A DNA stretch of 62,000 nucleotides from Acanthaster planci (Eukaryota > Echinodermata > Asteroidea > Valvatida > Acanthasteridae), in contig NW_019091497.1 of the NCBI RefSeq assembly GCF_001949145.1, positions 326,253-388,252 of the forward strand, given 5' to 3'. Below the pieces are notes generated by a model. It saw nothing but the letters and a program-made list of their open reading frames with translations. It did not search any database and was not told where the DNA came from. The translations under genes and the position numbers were made by a program. The first letter of the stretch is position 1. Every line of letters starts with the position of its first letter. Of the stretch, positions 1 to 11,499 are shown piece by piece.

Positions 1-244
1 AAAAAAAGGATGCCCATCAGCCATACTAACTTTGTAAAAAGATGGACGAAGTTTCCTTTTATTAACAAAATAAACCTACTTATTAACGATTTAAAAAATG
101 GACAAAAATGGGGAGCGGGCCGGTGGATGTCAATACTTGTGTACGAACATCAGCAGAAAGATAAAACGTGCCATGACAACTATACGACAGAAAGGATACA
201 AACGGTTTTTATATTTGACAGTGTCTTGCTGTTTACTGCATTCA

Positions 245-690
245 GCTGCTCGTTTGTAGAGGCCGTTTTCATTTCTCAGGGTTGCAGAGCCCTGAGTCCG
301 CCCTAAAGGTATACAATTTAAATGCTTCAGTGGTTGTCCCCTAGCCTCTTCAGCTCTTAAAAACCACCAAAAGTACATCAGAGTACGGTGGAGAGGCCTT
401 CGCGTTCTGATTTTTTTTACATGGTTGCTGGAGCTGCTCGTTTGTAGAGGCTGTTTCATTTCTCAGGGTTGCAGAGCCCTAAGTCCGTCCTAAAGGTATA
501 CAATTGAAATGCTTCAGTGGTTGTCCCCTAGCCTCTACAGCTCTTAAAAACCACCAAAAGTACATCACAGTACGGTGGGGGGGGGGCCTTCGCGTTCTGA
601 TTTTTTTTACATGGTTGCTGGAGCTGCTCGTTTGTAGAGGCTGTTTCATTTCTCAGGGTTGCAGAGCCCTGAGTCCATCCTAAAGGTATA
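245..690. repeat. Tandem satellite, unit about 189 bp, about 2.4 copies
   Basis: The phrase gctgctcgtttgtagagg recurs at 245, 433 and 623, giving a period of 188-190 bp. The units share the stretch with tctcagggttgcagagccct and the tail gttctgattttttttacatgg. The last copy breaks off near 690. No coding sequence is supported here: short ORFs in the array appear on both strands and change between copies. Confidence 0.85.
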
Positions 691-3600
691 TAAATGAGTG
701 GTTGTCCACCACATCATAGTACGTTGGGGGGTCCTTTTCTCAGGCTATCCCGATGGGGGGGGGACTCACCACGCGCCAGCCAAGCTACACCACCACAACA
801 ACATCCCCCAACCAAAATAACACTTCAAAGACAGCCGAAAGAGGCCTCTGACAAGTTCCACACAGTTGTCACTGATAAAGAACATTCCACTGCCTGCCCC
901 AGGCACCGTTTTGTAAATAATCCATTATATTGTACTCAAGGGGCCACTTAACACACAGTCCTATGGGAGTTGGCTGGAGGCTGGCTAAATTTTTTAAAAG
1001 AATTTTCTGGCTAGGGGAAGCCCTGGCTTCAAAGTGACTAAACCAGGTTTTTCAGCATGTACAGGGGTAGGATATGATAAATAGTCGTTGTATTTGGACG
1101 AAAAAAAAATTAACACGTTACTTAGTTCCAGTGGTCTCTCCAAAGGAGGCCACTTACTCTACGCAGGGTTTTAATACGATCAGACGATTGAAAGTAAGGA
1201 GTCAAGACACAAAATACATAAAGGTATGTTAAATTCAGAGTTTTCAGGCTGCAACTTTTTGTGGGAGAGTCTTTCGGGATGACACGACACGTGAAATCAA
1301 AAGAAAGTACCTGCAATGGTCTAGTGCAGTGGGCGTGGTTTTTAAACTGAAGTGGCGTCACACTTACTGGATACTGCTTGTACTGTGTTGACTCCGCGGG
1401 CGCGCGCGACGAAGTTCAACACAGAGAGCCTCGGTTTCGATGCAGATACATGCGCAGACGGCGCTAATGTGAAATCCCTCTATACATGTATCAATTATAG
1501 CCTACTCTGTCTGATTGCCTACTGCCACTACTGCTGTTTTCATGTCATGTACACGCCATGTAGTTTGGGAAACAGACCAAAGTAAATCCCAAAGTCAATG
1601 GGGCTTTGGCAGGCTTCTGTGTTGTGTATTGGCTGTGGTTTTTGTGGTCTAGATGGGGGGGGAGGGAAACAGCGCTGTTAGAATAGGTCGAGGAACAAGT
1701 GTTTCCAGCTGGTGAATTTCAATTTGTATCGCAAACCTTTAATTTAACTGCATGGTAACCTTCACCATGGAAAGCCCATCCAAGTTGAATATCTCAGCAT
1801 AAATTATCAGAGGGGTTTGTTGATTTGGGTTGTTAATGAGGTCTAGATTATAATGTATCATACACATATGTTTTTGTGTGAGCAGAAAAGTGTTTTTTAT
1901 CATTAGTAATTAGTGTTATTTACTTAATTGAAAGATAATTTTCTTTGTACACAAAGAGAAAGAGGTTACAAGGGACCTCATTATGAAGTAAAAAATTCAA
2001 ATAATCAATTCTAGATTTGAATCTATTTCCTCAAAACAGACAGGAGTGACTGAGGTTATCATGTGATTGGTATCATACTGTCTTATTCAAGGAAATAAGG
2101 AAATGCATCTTGACCTATCTCAAGATAAATTCCCATCTGATTGTTCTGGAAAGAGTGATTCAAACATATGCACGGAGCAAATTTGTTCGGCTTCTCTTGG
2201 ATGGAATGGAATTAGTGGCATTTCATGGGGATTTTAAGAGCTTCGGGACGAAGAAAATGGCGTAAGTAGGATGAAGTATTTCATGTCACTACACATATGG
2301 ACAAGCAAAACTCGGGCTGCGAGCCTGAATGACAGCCTACAGATTAGGTTGAGTAAATACGTGGGTAACTGGGTTTTTCTGCATGTATACATGTATTTCT
2401 CTCTCTCTCTCTTTGGTACGTGAAGGCATACAGTTGTAATCATGCCGATCTATCTAAAGAGTGTGTGGGGAGGCTCTCTGTAACGCTTGTTCTTGTAACG
2501 CCTTGTAACAATGGACTCATTGTAAACCTGGGTTCATTTATTGTTTTAGTTTTTATATTTTACCTTTAACAATATTTAGATAATTACACAGTAAAGACTA
2601 ATTTGGATTAATCCATAGGGTATAATCGGAATAACGGAACAGCCCATATGGTCCGACAAGCCGACCCAGATCGGACCTCCCACCAGGGGTTGCTAAGGAG
2701 CTGGGAATAATTCTCGTAGAAAAAAAGCTGCTCTATTTTTCGTCGCCACACTGGTCTTGCGAGCTAAGCCTCACAGTTTGAAAGCTTCCCCCATTGGTTG
2801 CCGTACTTGGCGGCACTCTGACCTCCAGCTGGACAAAAACACATGTTAAAGTGACTCGTGTCTATATATAGGCCTGTTCAACAACTATAAATATCTTATC
2901 AGTTCAGTGATCCCCCTAAATATACGTCGCGATGCGACGTTGGGAAGCTAGCTCATAAATAGGTTGGAATAATCGATGTCGTATCTTAGATTATCTTCCA
3001 ACGTTGGTTGGATGATATGAAGCAGACTTATGTTGTTGGGCCATGTTCCTTACATGGGCGTAAATCCCGGAAGATCCCCACCCCATCCCTTGGTTGGTGG
3101 GATGGGCTAATTTGAATCACCCCGGGCCGGCATTTTGTGATGAGATACAAATAATTTAAGACAGATTCAGTAGAATTTTTCAAGCTTCCCAACAACCACA
3201 ATATTATTCAATAGCACTCGAAACGGAGAATAAAACACCATAAATATGACCTGCTGACGTAAGATTCTACAGGAACATAAAACATACGATGTTACGGAAA
3301 CTGGTTCAATACGGACCTAAATCAACGTAGAAAAATGCCTGTCAACGTTGGCAAGAATAACGCTCGACACACCTTACAGGCCGTACCCCCCCCTCAACGT
3401 CGGCAGGGAGCTAGACGTAAAGACCGAAGTCAAACTTTGAATTCTTGCGGCTGTCGGTCAGATTTTTATAAACTGATTTATATTACAAAATTAATGACGT
3501 CCACCTGTTAAATTCTATTTAACTGACTTACCAACGTTGGCCAAAATACATCTTACCATACGTCATAACATACACCTCAATCACCAGTTCTTATTTTGCT

Positions 3601-5580
3601 TGCCCTCAAAACAAAACAAAACAAACAATAAAACATACCAAACAAACAAAACAGAAAAAAACCCAAAACAATAGAAAGAAAGGAAAAAAATGGTCAAAAC
3701 CAGCACGTTGGTTTAAGTCAAGCGTATTTGACTAATTTGTGTCTTGGACTAACCTGTTAGTAAAATTGAGTAATATTTAGTAGAACTTTTATTTTTTAGT
3801 CACATAAAAAGTGTTACATATTGGAATATTTACAGTGTCCTTTGATGAAAAGCAATGTGTATGGTTACAAAACATGCTTTCAGCCATTTGGAACACGTGT
3901 ACAATTTTTAAGTTCTTATAAAAAGATTTTCTCGGGCTTGGATGACTAACCAGTCTAATGAAATTACTTGCGCCAATACACTTCAATTACGCATGCAAAT
4001 TTTAAACTATTCCACTGACCGCGTGGGCGGAGCGAATTTGCCCTGTCCACCATTTCTCAGTGATACCAAGTAGATCTGTCGTCAATCGTCACAGAACCAG
4101 AGTCAGACTTCTCCAGTAACGTAAGTTGCTTTCCTTTGTAAGTTTCCAAGTAACTTAGTAACGTACTTGATACTGTAAAACACTGTAAAAGTTTCGAATT
4201 TCTACGAATTTCTTTGTGCAGAAGAAAGTGCCTTCGAAATACGAACTTTTTGCGTGCGCAAAATTCCTCCTGCTTTACAAGTTTCGTCAGCCGCATACAT
4301 TTATTGCGCGCGTACCACGTGACCGGTAAGGAAGGCAGTTGTCCCTCGTTTCTTAGAGTAATCACAACTATGGTGATCTGTAGTTTGTGACAGAGTTATT
4401 TATCTGATCTACAAATGTTTTGGAAGATTGTTTCTCGTAAAACAGCGGTAAATTCAAACACACTTCAATCAAAAGTGAAATTTCCGGAGGGGAACGTGCT
4501 CTTCTCCTGTGACGAATAATGGAAACTTTGACCTGAACTGTCAATGTGAAACTGTCACACCAACCAGCTGCATTTAGATGGATCATATTGCTTCACTGGT
4601 GCAAATGATACAATGTAACTTTTGTTTGTTTTCAATTTCAATCCGTACCTGCAGGGCGGATAGTTTGACTTGCATGCATGATCACGACGTGGCTACCAGC
4701 ATAATTATTTAGCGCATGCCTGAGTGAGCATAATGTCCATGCTAATATATGCTCCATAATTCTTCCGTCTCGTAAATAACCACCCAAAAAGCATAATTGA
4801 GAGCTTATGTTTGTGTATGCCTGGCCCATAAAATGAGGCATCAGCTGGAACAATAACCAGTGTCAAGAACAGACAAGCACACGACCCACCCCCACACACC
4901 GCCAGTGTTATCCTCGTTCGTGTCTTGTACGTCTACGCCCCTTCTCTTTTACACAGAATGTTTCGAAGCATTCATTAATTTCTTTTATTTTGTTCACGGT
5001 TTTTTGTGCTCAGCAAGAACATTTTTTTGAGTGTCATGTTTTCCAAAGAAGTACTTTCTTTAAAATAATACTTTTGTCCATGTTGAAACTTGTTTGTCTG
5101 CTGAAGATCGGATGACAAAATTGCTCGTACGTGACATTATTTTGAAAATGCATTTATTATTACAAAAGTACTGTCAACTGATCGGCAAAATTAAAAGCCA
5201 CATCCATATGTATTTGGAAAACCTTTCGGCCAGTCTCAAGATAATTGATCGGTAATTTTAATAACAAATACAAACCCTAAAACCTTTACATTCATTTGAT
5301 TTGTTTGTTTTCCTTAAAACGTGGTCAATTTCGTGCTATTTAATTTAAACACCACTTTCAGTTTTGTGAGTTTGCCACGTTAGCAATAAAGTGCTTATCC
5401 GTATTGTCTGCAGCATTCCTCCAGGTCTCCAGAATACATAAAATAAATATGCGGCTATTTTGCCATATATCATTAACTTTCTACCGTTCTTTTTAATGCA
5501 CGAGTCTGCTTCGCAAGAGGTTTTGATTTGGCGAGCATGCGTCATTATTCGTGGTAATTCAGGGCTTGAGGTAAGCGCCC
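691..5580. other. Non-coding stretch, no gene recognised
   Basis: I see no exon, RNA gene or autonomous transposon in this 4.9 kb. All ORFs are short and carry no recognisable domain. Minor landmarks are a short CT run near 2397-2412 and an A-rich low-complexity tract at about 3605-3690. Several aacgttgg words occur between 2.99 and 3.55 kb, as in a decayed repeat. Confidence 0.5.
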
Positions 5581-5589
5581 TCTATACCG

Positions 5590-5990
5590 TTACTGCTGTT
5601 CGGCTGTGCTTGGCAATGCAACTCAGCGCCGACGTGCTATGCATTGACAAAAATAATACAAATCCATTCTTAGTTAAATTAAGCCTACTACATTGATTGC
5701 TGATAAGCGACGGCGGTGGACCGATATCGTGCACTTGTAGGGCAATATCTGAAAGTCACAATCTATCGGACGCCGAAACCAATACCAGAGACGACCTCAC
5801 ATATCATAATTTTTATACGATAGATATCCTCCGGCATATCCAGAAGAAAATTCAGTGGTAGAATGACAGGCAGAATTGTTTGTTTTTGAAAACCAATGCC
5901 AGTAAAATAAGGTGACAGATGGTAGTTTTGAAATAAAATTTTGTTTAAAGCAGAGACAAGCTATTGGCAGATCCAAAGAACCATTTCGAA
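5590..5990 (+). repeat. Segment X, copy 1 of an inverted duplicate
   Basis: This stretch (gaccgatatcgtgcacttgt to ggcagatccaaagaacc) matches 22028-22400 in reverse complement over about 370 bp with scattered substitutions and small indels. Shared blocks include gggcaatatctgaaagtcac and aaaccaatgccagtaaaata. It has no long ORF. It is either a dispersed repeat or a displaced part of the Kazal-locus duplication, because its position relative to the Kazal gene is not collinear with the other copy. Confidence 0.7.
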
Positions 5991-7840
5991 CAAATATTGC
6001 CTAGTTTTTATTTTTCTCGACCAAAAGAGTATCCAGAGGGATGGTTCTTACGCTCCATCGACCCAGCAGTGGCTTAGATTAGTTTTAAGCTCGCATAATT
6101 TCACAGTGCTGTTATAAATGATACTATTTTTCTTCATTTTATTCAGTGTAATCCATGCATTTCGTGAATGGTAACAATATGAACGGCACTGAGACAAGAC
6201 TATATTTTCATTAAAAATAGACTGACCATCAAGGAGAATTACTTATTGTTTAGTTTAATAATTTCCAATGCATGCATTGTCAATTAGTTTTCCTTTCTGG
6301 CATCTGACCAGTTTGTGTGCAGTTGTGGGCCTTAGATTCTTTTAGCGAGAGAACTGTTGTGGGCTTTCTTCTTAATTTACTACATTGTTGAATAATTATT
6401 TCTTTCACTGGAAAAACATAACGGTGGTAAGTGATCGGATGCTGCCTATAATGAGACAGATGGGATGTGGAAATACTTCGATCTGTCGACCATGTTTATT
6501 AACGTAATCATTGTGAAAGTGATAAACAAAGAACAGCTAAACAAAGAACATAAATAAACAACCTTTTCTTCCTTATTTTGCCTCGTACTCAACTCGGGTC
6601 CGGACTGGCTGGCTACAATGAAGACACCATATAGTGAAAAAAAAACGAACGAAACAATTCGTCACAATGTTATGGCACAGCCGTTGCCCTTCAAGCGAAA
6701 AAGCATCGGGGATATGTCTTATTATTCCACGTTGCCAACCTACTTAGGCTTATGAAATGGAATCCCATAAAGTGACTCCTCATCCCATGTCTTCATTCAC
6801 TGTGTTTTAGTTTTTCCCAAGAAATCCAAACGGAGTACTTTATGTCGAAACATTTCTGAATTTTGCACTCTGCTGAGAATGGATATTCCGAGTAAGAACA
6901 ATGTTGAGAAATCCTGTATAATATTGATTTCCCACCCTATTACTCAAAATGACCCCCTTAAATTAACTGCAACTCATTCGTAAAGTTGATTCCCCCAAAT
7001 TTACTAATTTAACCTATAGAGTGATGGCATGGCTGATGGATAAAGAGACCAGTGATAGTTTACAGCGACATCTGGCTTTGTGTGTTGTTTGAAAAGTTGG
7101 CATTTGCAAAATCTAATGTGAAAAGTTATTTTCCAACATTTTAAATACGCAGACGTCTACCTAAAGGTTATTTCTTAAATTCGCAAATTGAAACTATAGC
7201 AGCTCTGAAACTCCATCCGGGCGGTTAGATCACTGCCTGGCGTCACACCTCATGCATCTCATCGCTGATTGGTCGGCTCAACTTGCTATCAGGGACGGCG
7301 TAGTGTTATTGTGTTTCTGTATATTGACGGTCTTTTACTTGTGTGACAAGTATTGTGAAATTTACAAGTACATTTTGATTCCTCTTTTAATTTCTCTTGA
7401 TTGATATCTACAGATGACTGTTTATTCCGTAAAGATGCCAACGTCTGTAAATTTTACACTAAAGTCTTTGCAGTGGGCGAAAGAATAATTTGAGTTAAAT
7501 GGGGAAATCTTATCTATAAAACGAGCTTCCTCCTTTTTTTTACTAATCCACCCTGAGCGTGTTCAAGGACTGCCCTTGCCCCGTACACCTTAATCACAGA
7601 AATGCATCTGTGATCACGTGCCAAAAAGTCCATCATCTAAGTCAATACATCCTGAAAGTCCCTCCATGTTATAACAAAACACTGCGATGGTCAGCAACCG
7701 TACCCATCGATCCTTTGATAAACACCTGCATGGAATATCGTACAAAGCATGTACAAGTTTTGGGGGGCTGCCGTAATTACAGTAGGGGCTATTTTTTATA
7801 AAAGTGTTGCAGGCGATACTTACAGACGGGTGCAGTACAC
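5991..7840. other. Non-coding stretch, nothing recognised
   Basis: AT-rich sequence with no supportable exon, RNA gene or repeat boundary. The 80-codon ORF starting at 7559 is cysteine-containing, but its cysteine spacing does not fit Kazal or another family I know. Confidence 0.45.
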
Positions 7841-8200
7841 ATTTCGACCGTAATATGATCCGAATACTCTTTACGTGTGGACATTAAATCAAAAATTATG
7901 GATCAGACAGAAGTATGACTTGAATCAAATCTGTGTACAATAATCGAAATTCATTTAATATATCCAACCAAAAGGTCCACTGGATCCCACACCTGCTGCA
8001 GCGTCACGGTACGGTTCAATACGTTTTCACGATTATCGATTAACCTAAAGGCACCAAATCACAAAGTGACACTTAAATATTATTAAAAGGATTCATTTTT
8101 CGATACAGTACACCAACTTTCTTGTGAGGTTAATTGCTGCCTGATTTTCAGTATAAGGAAATTGACCGTACCCACAGGAGACCCAATGACTACTGTATAC
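7841..8200 (+). repeat. Third partial copy of the Kazal-locus flank
   Basis: This stretch is similar in direct orientation to 24365-24645 (gacagaagt..gacttgaatcaaatc, then gtccactggatcccacac, then aaggattcatttttcgat). It is similar in reverse complement to 13330-13520. In the other copies this block lies just 3' of a Kazal gene, but I find no Kazal exon next to this one. It looks like the remnant of an additional duplicate. Confidence 0.55.
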
Positions 8201-8397
8201 ATTTGAAACCACTAATGGGATGGTATCAGGTGATTTGGGGGGTCGGAATGAAATCGTTGAATAGAGTCTGGTTCTTTGAATTTAACGCTTTTGAATGAAT
8301 ACACTACTATGGGAAATTTGGCTGAAAAAACAACACCAAAGGTCTATATTTGGTGATACCATAATTTCCAACCAGGAAGACAGAACAAAAACCCTAC

Positions 8398-8613
8398 ATG
8401 CTTCGCATATTGAGAAAGTCTAGCTCAATGAAAGTAGTCTGGCCACCGTGTATTAGGGCTATGTACTCCCTTTGTTGGAATGCTGTGACATGTTTGGCCA
8501 TCTCAGCTAATTTGTCCACCACCCGGATGCAGCTTCAGAAAAGAGCTTACAAGATCATCCTGGGTTTCAATAGTTATTCTGATATTTGCATGTTTATAGT
8601 CTCAGAAAATTGA
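8398..8613 (+). mobile_element. Short LINE reverse-transcriptase C-terminal scrap (tentative)
   Basis: The translated stretch contains LQKRAYKIILGFNSY, which resembles the (V/L)QKRA.(R/K)IILG motif found just after the reverse-transcriptase domain of many non-LTR retrotransposons. Nothing else of the element is visible around it. It could be chance similarity; the motif is the only support. Confidence 0.3.
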
Positions 8614-9590
8614 CAATTTAACGATATACTCTCTTATCTGTATTTATAAATGTTGGAGAAAATCTGGATTAGGTTAAAAGAGGATTTTATAGTTATGAAA
8701 TGAAATGAAAAAGAACAATTTCTTCCAATATTTAATTCAATATTTGTCTTCATAACTGTAAACGATTTTTAAAACCACTGTCACGAATAAAACAAAATAT
8801 AGTATTTATTCAGGTCTACAACTTTTAAAAATATTATCCTTATTACAAGTATTGCCGGTGCCTGGTTAGTCCAACTCCCTTTTTTCTCCCAGTCCTGCCT
8901 AGCGATTAAAGTAAGCAGTCTAGTCTCTAGAGTTGAGTCCAGACTCTCACGCTCAACGAAGAAATGGGGGTAAATAGTCCAATACCGGCACATACGCGAA
9001 TGTATCAGAGGGGACACGCCCAGAGCTAAAGCAGGGAGCTAAACAGAGAAGACGAAAAATGGTTCACTTTTGTTACAATTTTATAACTACTAAAACTAAC
9101 AACATGTCTGGAATCCCATTAGGACTGTTTCTCCATTGCTCTGAAAAATTGTGGGAGATGAAAAAAGACTCTTGCTACAGTTGATTGTGTGTGTTATATG
9201 TACTGCGAACCGTACGGGCCTCGGGCTGGACCAAGAGAGTGCGCTATTTTCTTAGCAATGGAGGCTCCTATGTCCGGAACTGAACTTCGCCGATTCACGA
9301 ACGACTTGGAAATGCACACGTCACGGTGGCATCGCTACCAAAAAATAATGAACACTCCCGACCAATGCGGCTCTTTTCAACCGATGAGGGGGTGCTTCTG
9401 CTCGAGGCGGATAAGAGAGCACAGCCTAGATGGCACATTCGAAAAAAACTGGAGGGTTTTATAACCCCTACACACAAAACCTGTATTAGACCACTGATAA
9501 TACCGTGCTTAGTTCAAAACCAATATCTCCTCTAACTCTCCATTCGAGATGCAGATTGATGACACTTGTCATCTCCACACATTAAATTTT

Positions 9591-9597
9591 GGCTGTG
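9591..9597 (+). promoter_or_regulatory. Degenerate TATA-like site of Kazal gene 1 (attaaat)
   Basis: This site lies 84-90 bp upstream of the start codon, in the position where the paralogous gene on the other strand has a proper tataaat. The sequence between site and start codon is alignable between the two genes (gctgaccac..gaccagcc). Promoter function is inferred from position only. Confidence 0.35.
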
Positions 9598-9680
9598 TTT
9601 GCCTTTCCTGACTACAGCTCACCACACACTTCTTGTCGCTGACCACTTTGACCAGCCTTCTGAAAAGAAAATTCACCAGT

Positions 9681-9714
9681 ATGCGTCACTTCATTATCGC
9701 TGCCTGCATTACAG
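9681..9714 (+). CDS. Kazal gene 1, exon 1
   Basis: The start codon and first 11 codons, MRHFIIAACIT, end at phase 1 before gtaagg. The paralogue also begins with MRH in the same place, which supports this start over the upstream in-frame ATG at 9633. Confidence 0.8.
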
Positions 9715-11388
9715 GTAAGGAGACATCGATGATGCCTGAAACACCAATGTTTTCCGTTTTTCTTGCCTATCTGAATGAGTTGAAATGTCGTATAGTACTC
9801 CGTCTACAAGCTATATGCTTCGACTGGATCCTACTGTACCATTGTATTTTAGCATACCTTGAGACCTGAAAAAGGACAACATTGATTAAGTTTCATTGCG
9901 AAAACTATTAATTAAAACGTTTAATTAAACACAATTTCCATAGCCTGTCGATTACAGAAAACCTAAAATGACAATTCTGCAAGCCGCATAGACATTGAGT
10001 TGTTTGACATTTTTTGTATCCGAAAATGTGTTTCTTGAATGTACAGATAACCCAGCCGTTTTATCTGTCTGAATTTTGAAAAACATGTTAGAGTACCCAC
10101 GCATCTTCGTCAGCCCGAGGAAAATTAATTTGCTTTTAAGAACAGGGTAATCTCTGCTGAACCTTGCCTGTATCCTGTCACTTGGTTTGGACTTTGGGGA
10201 ATTTTTTTTGCTGAGTGGACATAAATTGTCGGGGAAATAATACTAATTGGACGTCCTTTGTGTAAGGGAAATAAACTGTGACTTTTATATCATTTGATAA
10301 TTTTCAGCAGTATTACTGTATGGTGTCTGCGACGTAGCCAGTCAGCCTAGATATGTGGTGAGTATGCCGAACAGATGCAAGACATACGGGCACAATCACT
10401 CTCCCTCGCCCTACCCTATGAACCTGATCGTGGAGCTATTAAAAAATTAACTTATTAACCCTGAAAGAACATGCATTGCGTTTTTTTCTGGAGCTGAGCC
10501 TTGAGAAGCTTTTAGGGGCGCTGCGGTCATTTTGACACAAATTTTGTGAAAATCGAACATGTTGTTTTTTCCGGAGACACTTGAGCCAAAATATACTTTT
10601 CTGCTGTGGTGCTAAATGCACCTGGGGTGGCGTGCGTGAAGCCTTGAGCTTCAAAATGATAATAACAACACTAACGTTTGACTGAGTGCAAACTTCGCAT
10701 TCGAACTAACACGGAGTGTCTTTACGTGCCAAGTTTTTTTTTAAAAAAGGTGAGAGTAGCGCAGCCGAGTTCGGGGGGGGGGTAGAATCCCCCAGCCGTG
10801 AGGAAGGCCAACATAACCCAGTTTTTTGAGGGTTTGGAGGGAATGCAGATAAACAGTGAAAATCAGCGATATAAGTAAACAGTGGATTCCCACAATATAG
10901 CACAAAGAGCATAAGATCATCATTCACAAACGAGTGAGGAACACCACGGTAACTTGTAGTAGGGTTCAGTAGCCTTAGAGGATGCGTGTAAAAAAGATGA
11001 AGCGGCAGACATTGTTGAATGAGGAAAGTTTTATTCTTGAAAACAGAGTGGAGAATTGAAATGAGAACAGAAAGACTCACACATGGTGATTGAGGACAGT
11101 ATCCAACTATTGAAAGTGAAAGCCATTCGCCATCCTCTTCACTTGCCCTTTTTCGAGAAATGAAGAATGAGGCTTCCAACTGTAATAAAAACGCTGCACT
11201 TTCTTTGCCAGCTCCCAAAAATTTGTAGGGGGTACTACCCATATCAGTGGTGTCCCCTTCTTTGGCAGCCTGTGTGTGCCAGCACTGGAACCACCTACCC
11301 GAATCTCTGCGTTATGTGTACAGCCATGAGCAATGGTGAGCTACCGATTACATCTAAGTACAAAGAGGGTCCTTGCCCCACCGATTAA
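9681..11388 (+). CDS. Secreted single-domain Kazal-type protein, gene 1 (3 exons)
   Basis: The exons are 9681-9714, 10308-10357 and 11212-11388, joined 34+50+177 nt in frame to give 86 residues. Donors are cag|gtaagg and gtg|gtgagt; acceptors are ttttcag and tttgccag. Exons 1-2 encode a hydrophobic signal peptide (MRHFIIAACIT, then AVLLYGVCDVAS). Exon 3 encodes the whole Kazal domain with spacing C-x8-C-x7-C-x10-C-x2-C-x18-C and the family core VCASTGTTYPNLC. Kazal domains are standard-mechanism serine protease inhibitors. The residue at the usual P1 position (second after Cys2) is Leu, which would favour chymotrypsin- or elastase-like targets (inference). A paralogue with identical exon layout lies on the opposite strand at 24938-27099. 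The target, or a non-inhibitory role, cannot be told from sequence. Confidence 0.85.
10308..10357 (+). CDS. Kazal gene 1, exon 2 (50 nt)
   Basis: The exon is bounded by ttttcag and gtgagt and encodes the rest of the signal peptide plus a short linker (AVLLYGVCDVASQPRYV). All three Kazal genes in the window have an exon 2 of exactly 50 nt with phases 1 to 0. Confidence 0.8.
10358..11211 (+). other. Kazal gene 1, intron 2 (duplicated sequence)
   Basis: Parts of the intron at about 10440-11160 match the intron of gene 2 (about 25680-26350) in reverse complement, for example the stretch with cgaacatgttg and the ggagctgagccttgag block. ORFs called here on the - strand (up to 178 codons) are intronic shadows without domains. 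Confidence 0.6.
11212..11388 (+). CDS. Kazal gene 1, exon 3 (Kazal domain)
   Basis: The acceptor is ctttgccag|CTCCC. The exon runs from LPKICRGYY to KEGPCPTD and stop and carries all six domain cysteines. The 3' flank remains alignable with gene 2 for about 100 bp (aagagtggaag..atcatggattc), until a LINE insertion begins near 11.5 kb. Confidence 0.85.
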   Translation, partial: LPKICRGYYPYQWCPLLWQPVCASTGTTYPNLCVMCTAMSNGELPITSKYKEGPCPTD

Positions 11389-11499
11389 CAGCTCCCTCAA
11401 GAGTGGAAGTCATCATGGATTCGGCACTACTGGGCACTGCCGAAGCTTGAAATCACTCTAGAATTGAGAAATTAATTTTAAATTAAAAAATCCTTTGAA

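Noticed and set aside
7559-7801. Possible small cysteine-rich secreted protein
   Set aside because: There is no signal peptide, the cysteine spacing fits no family, and no splice signals support it.
10706-11242. A 178-codon - strand ORF
   Set aside because: It lies in intron 2 and the start of exon 3 of Kazal gene 1, shows no domain, and the homologous intron of gene 2 does not keep the frame.
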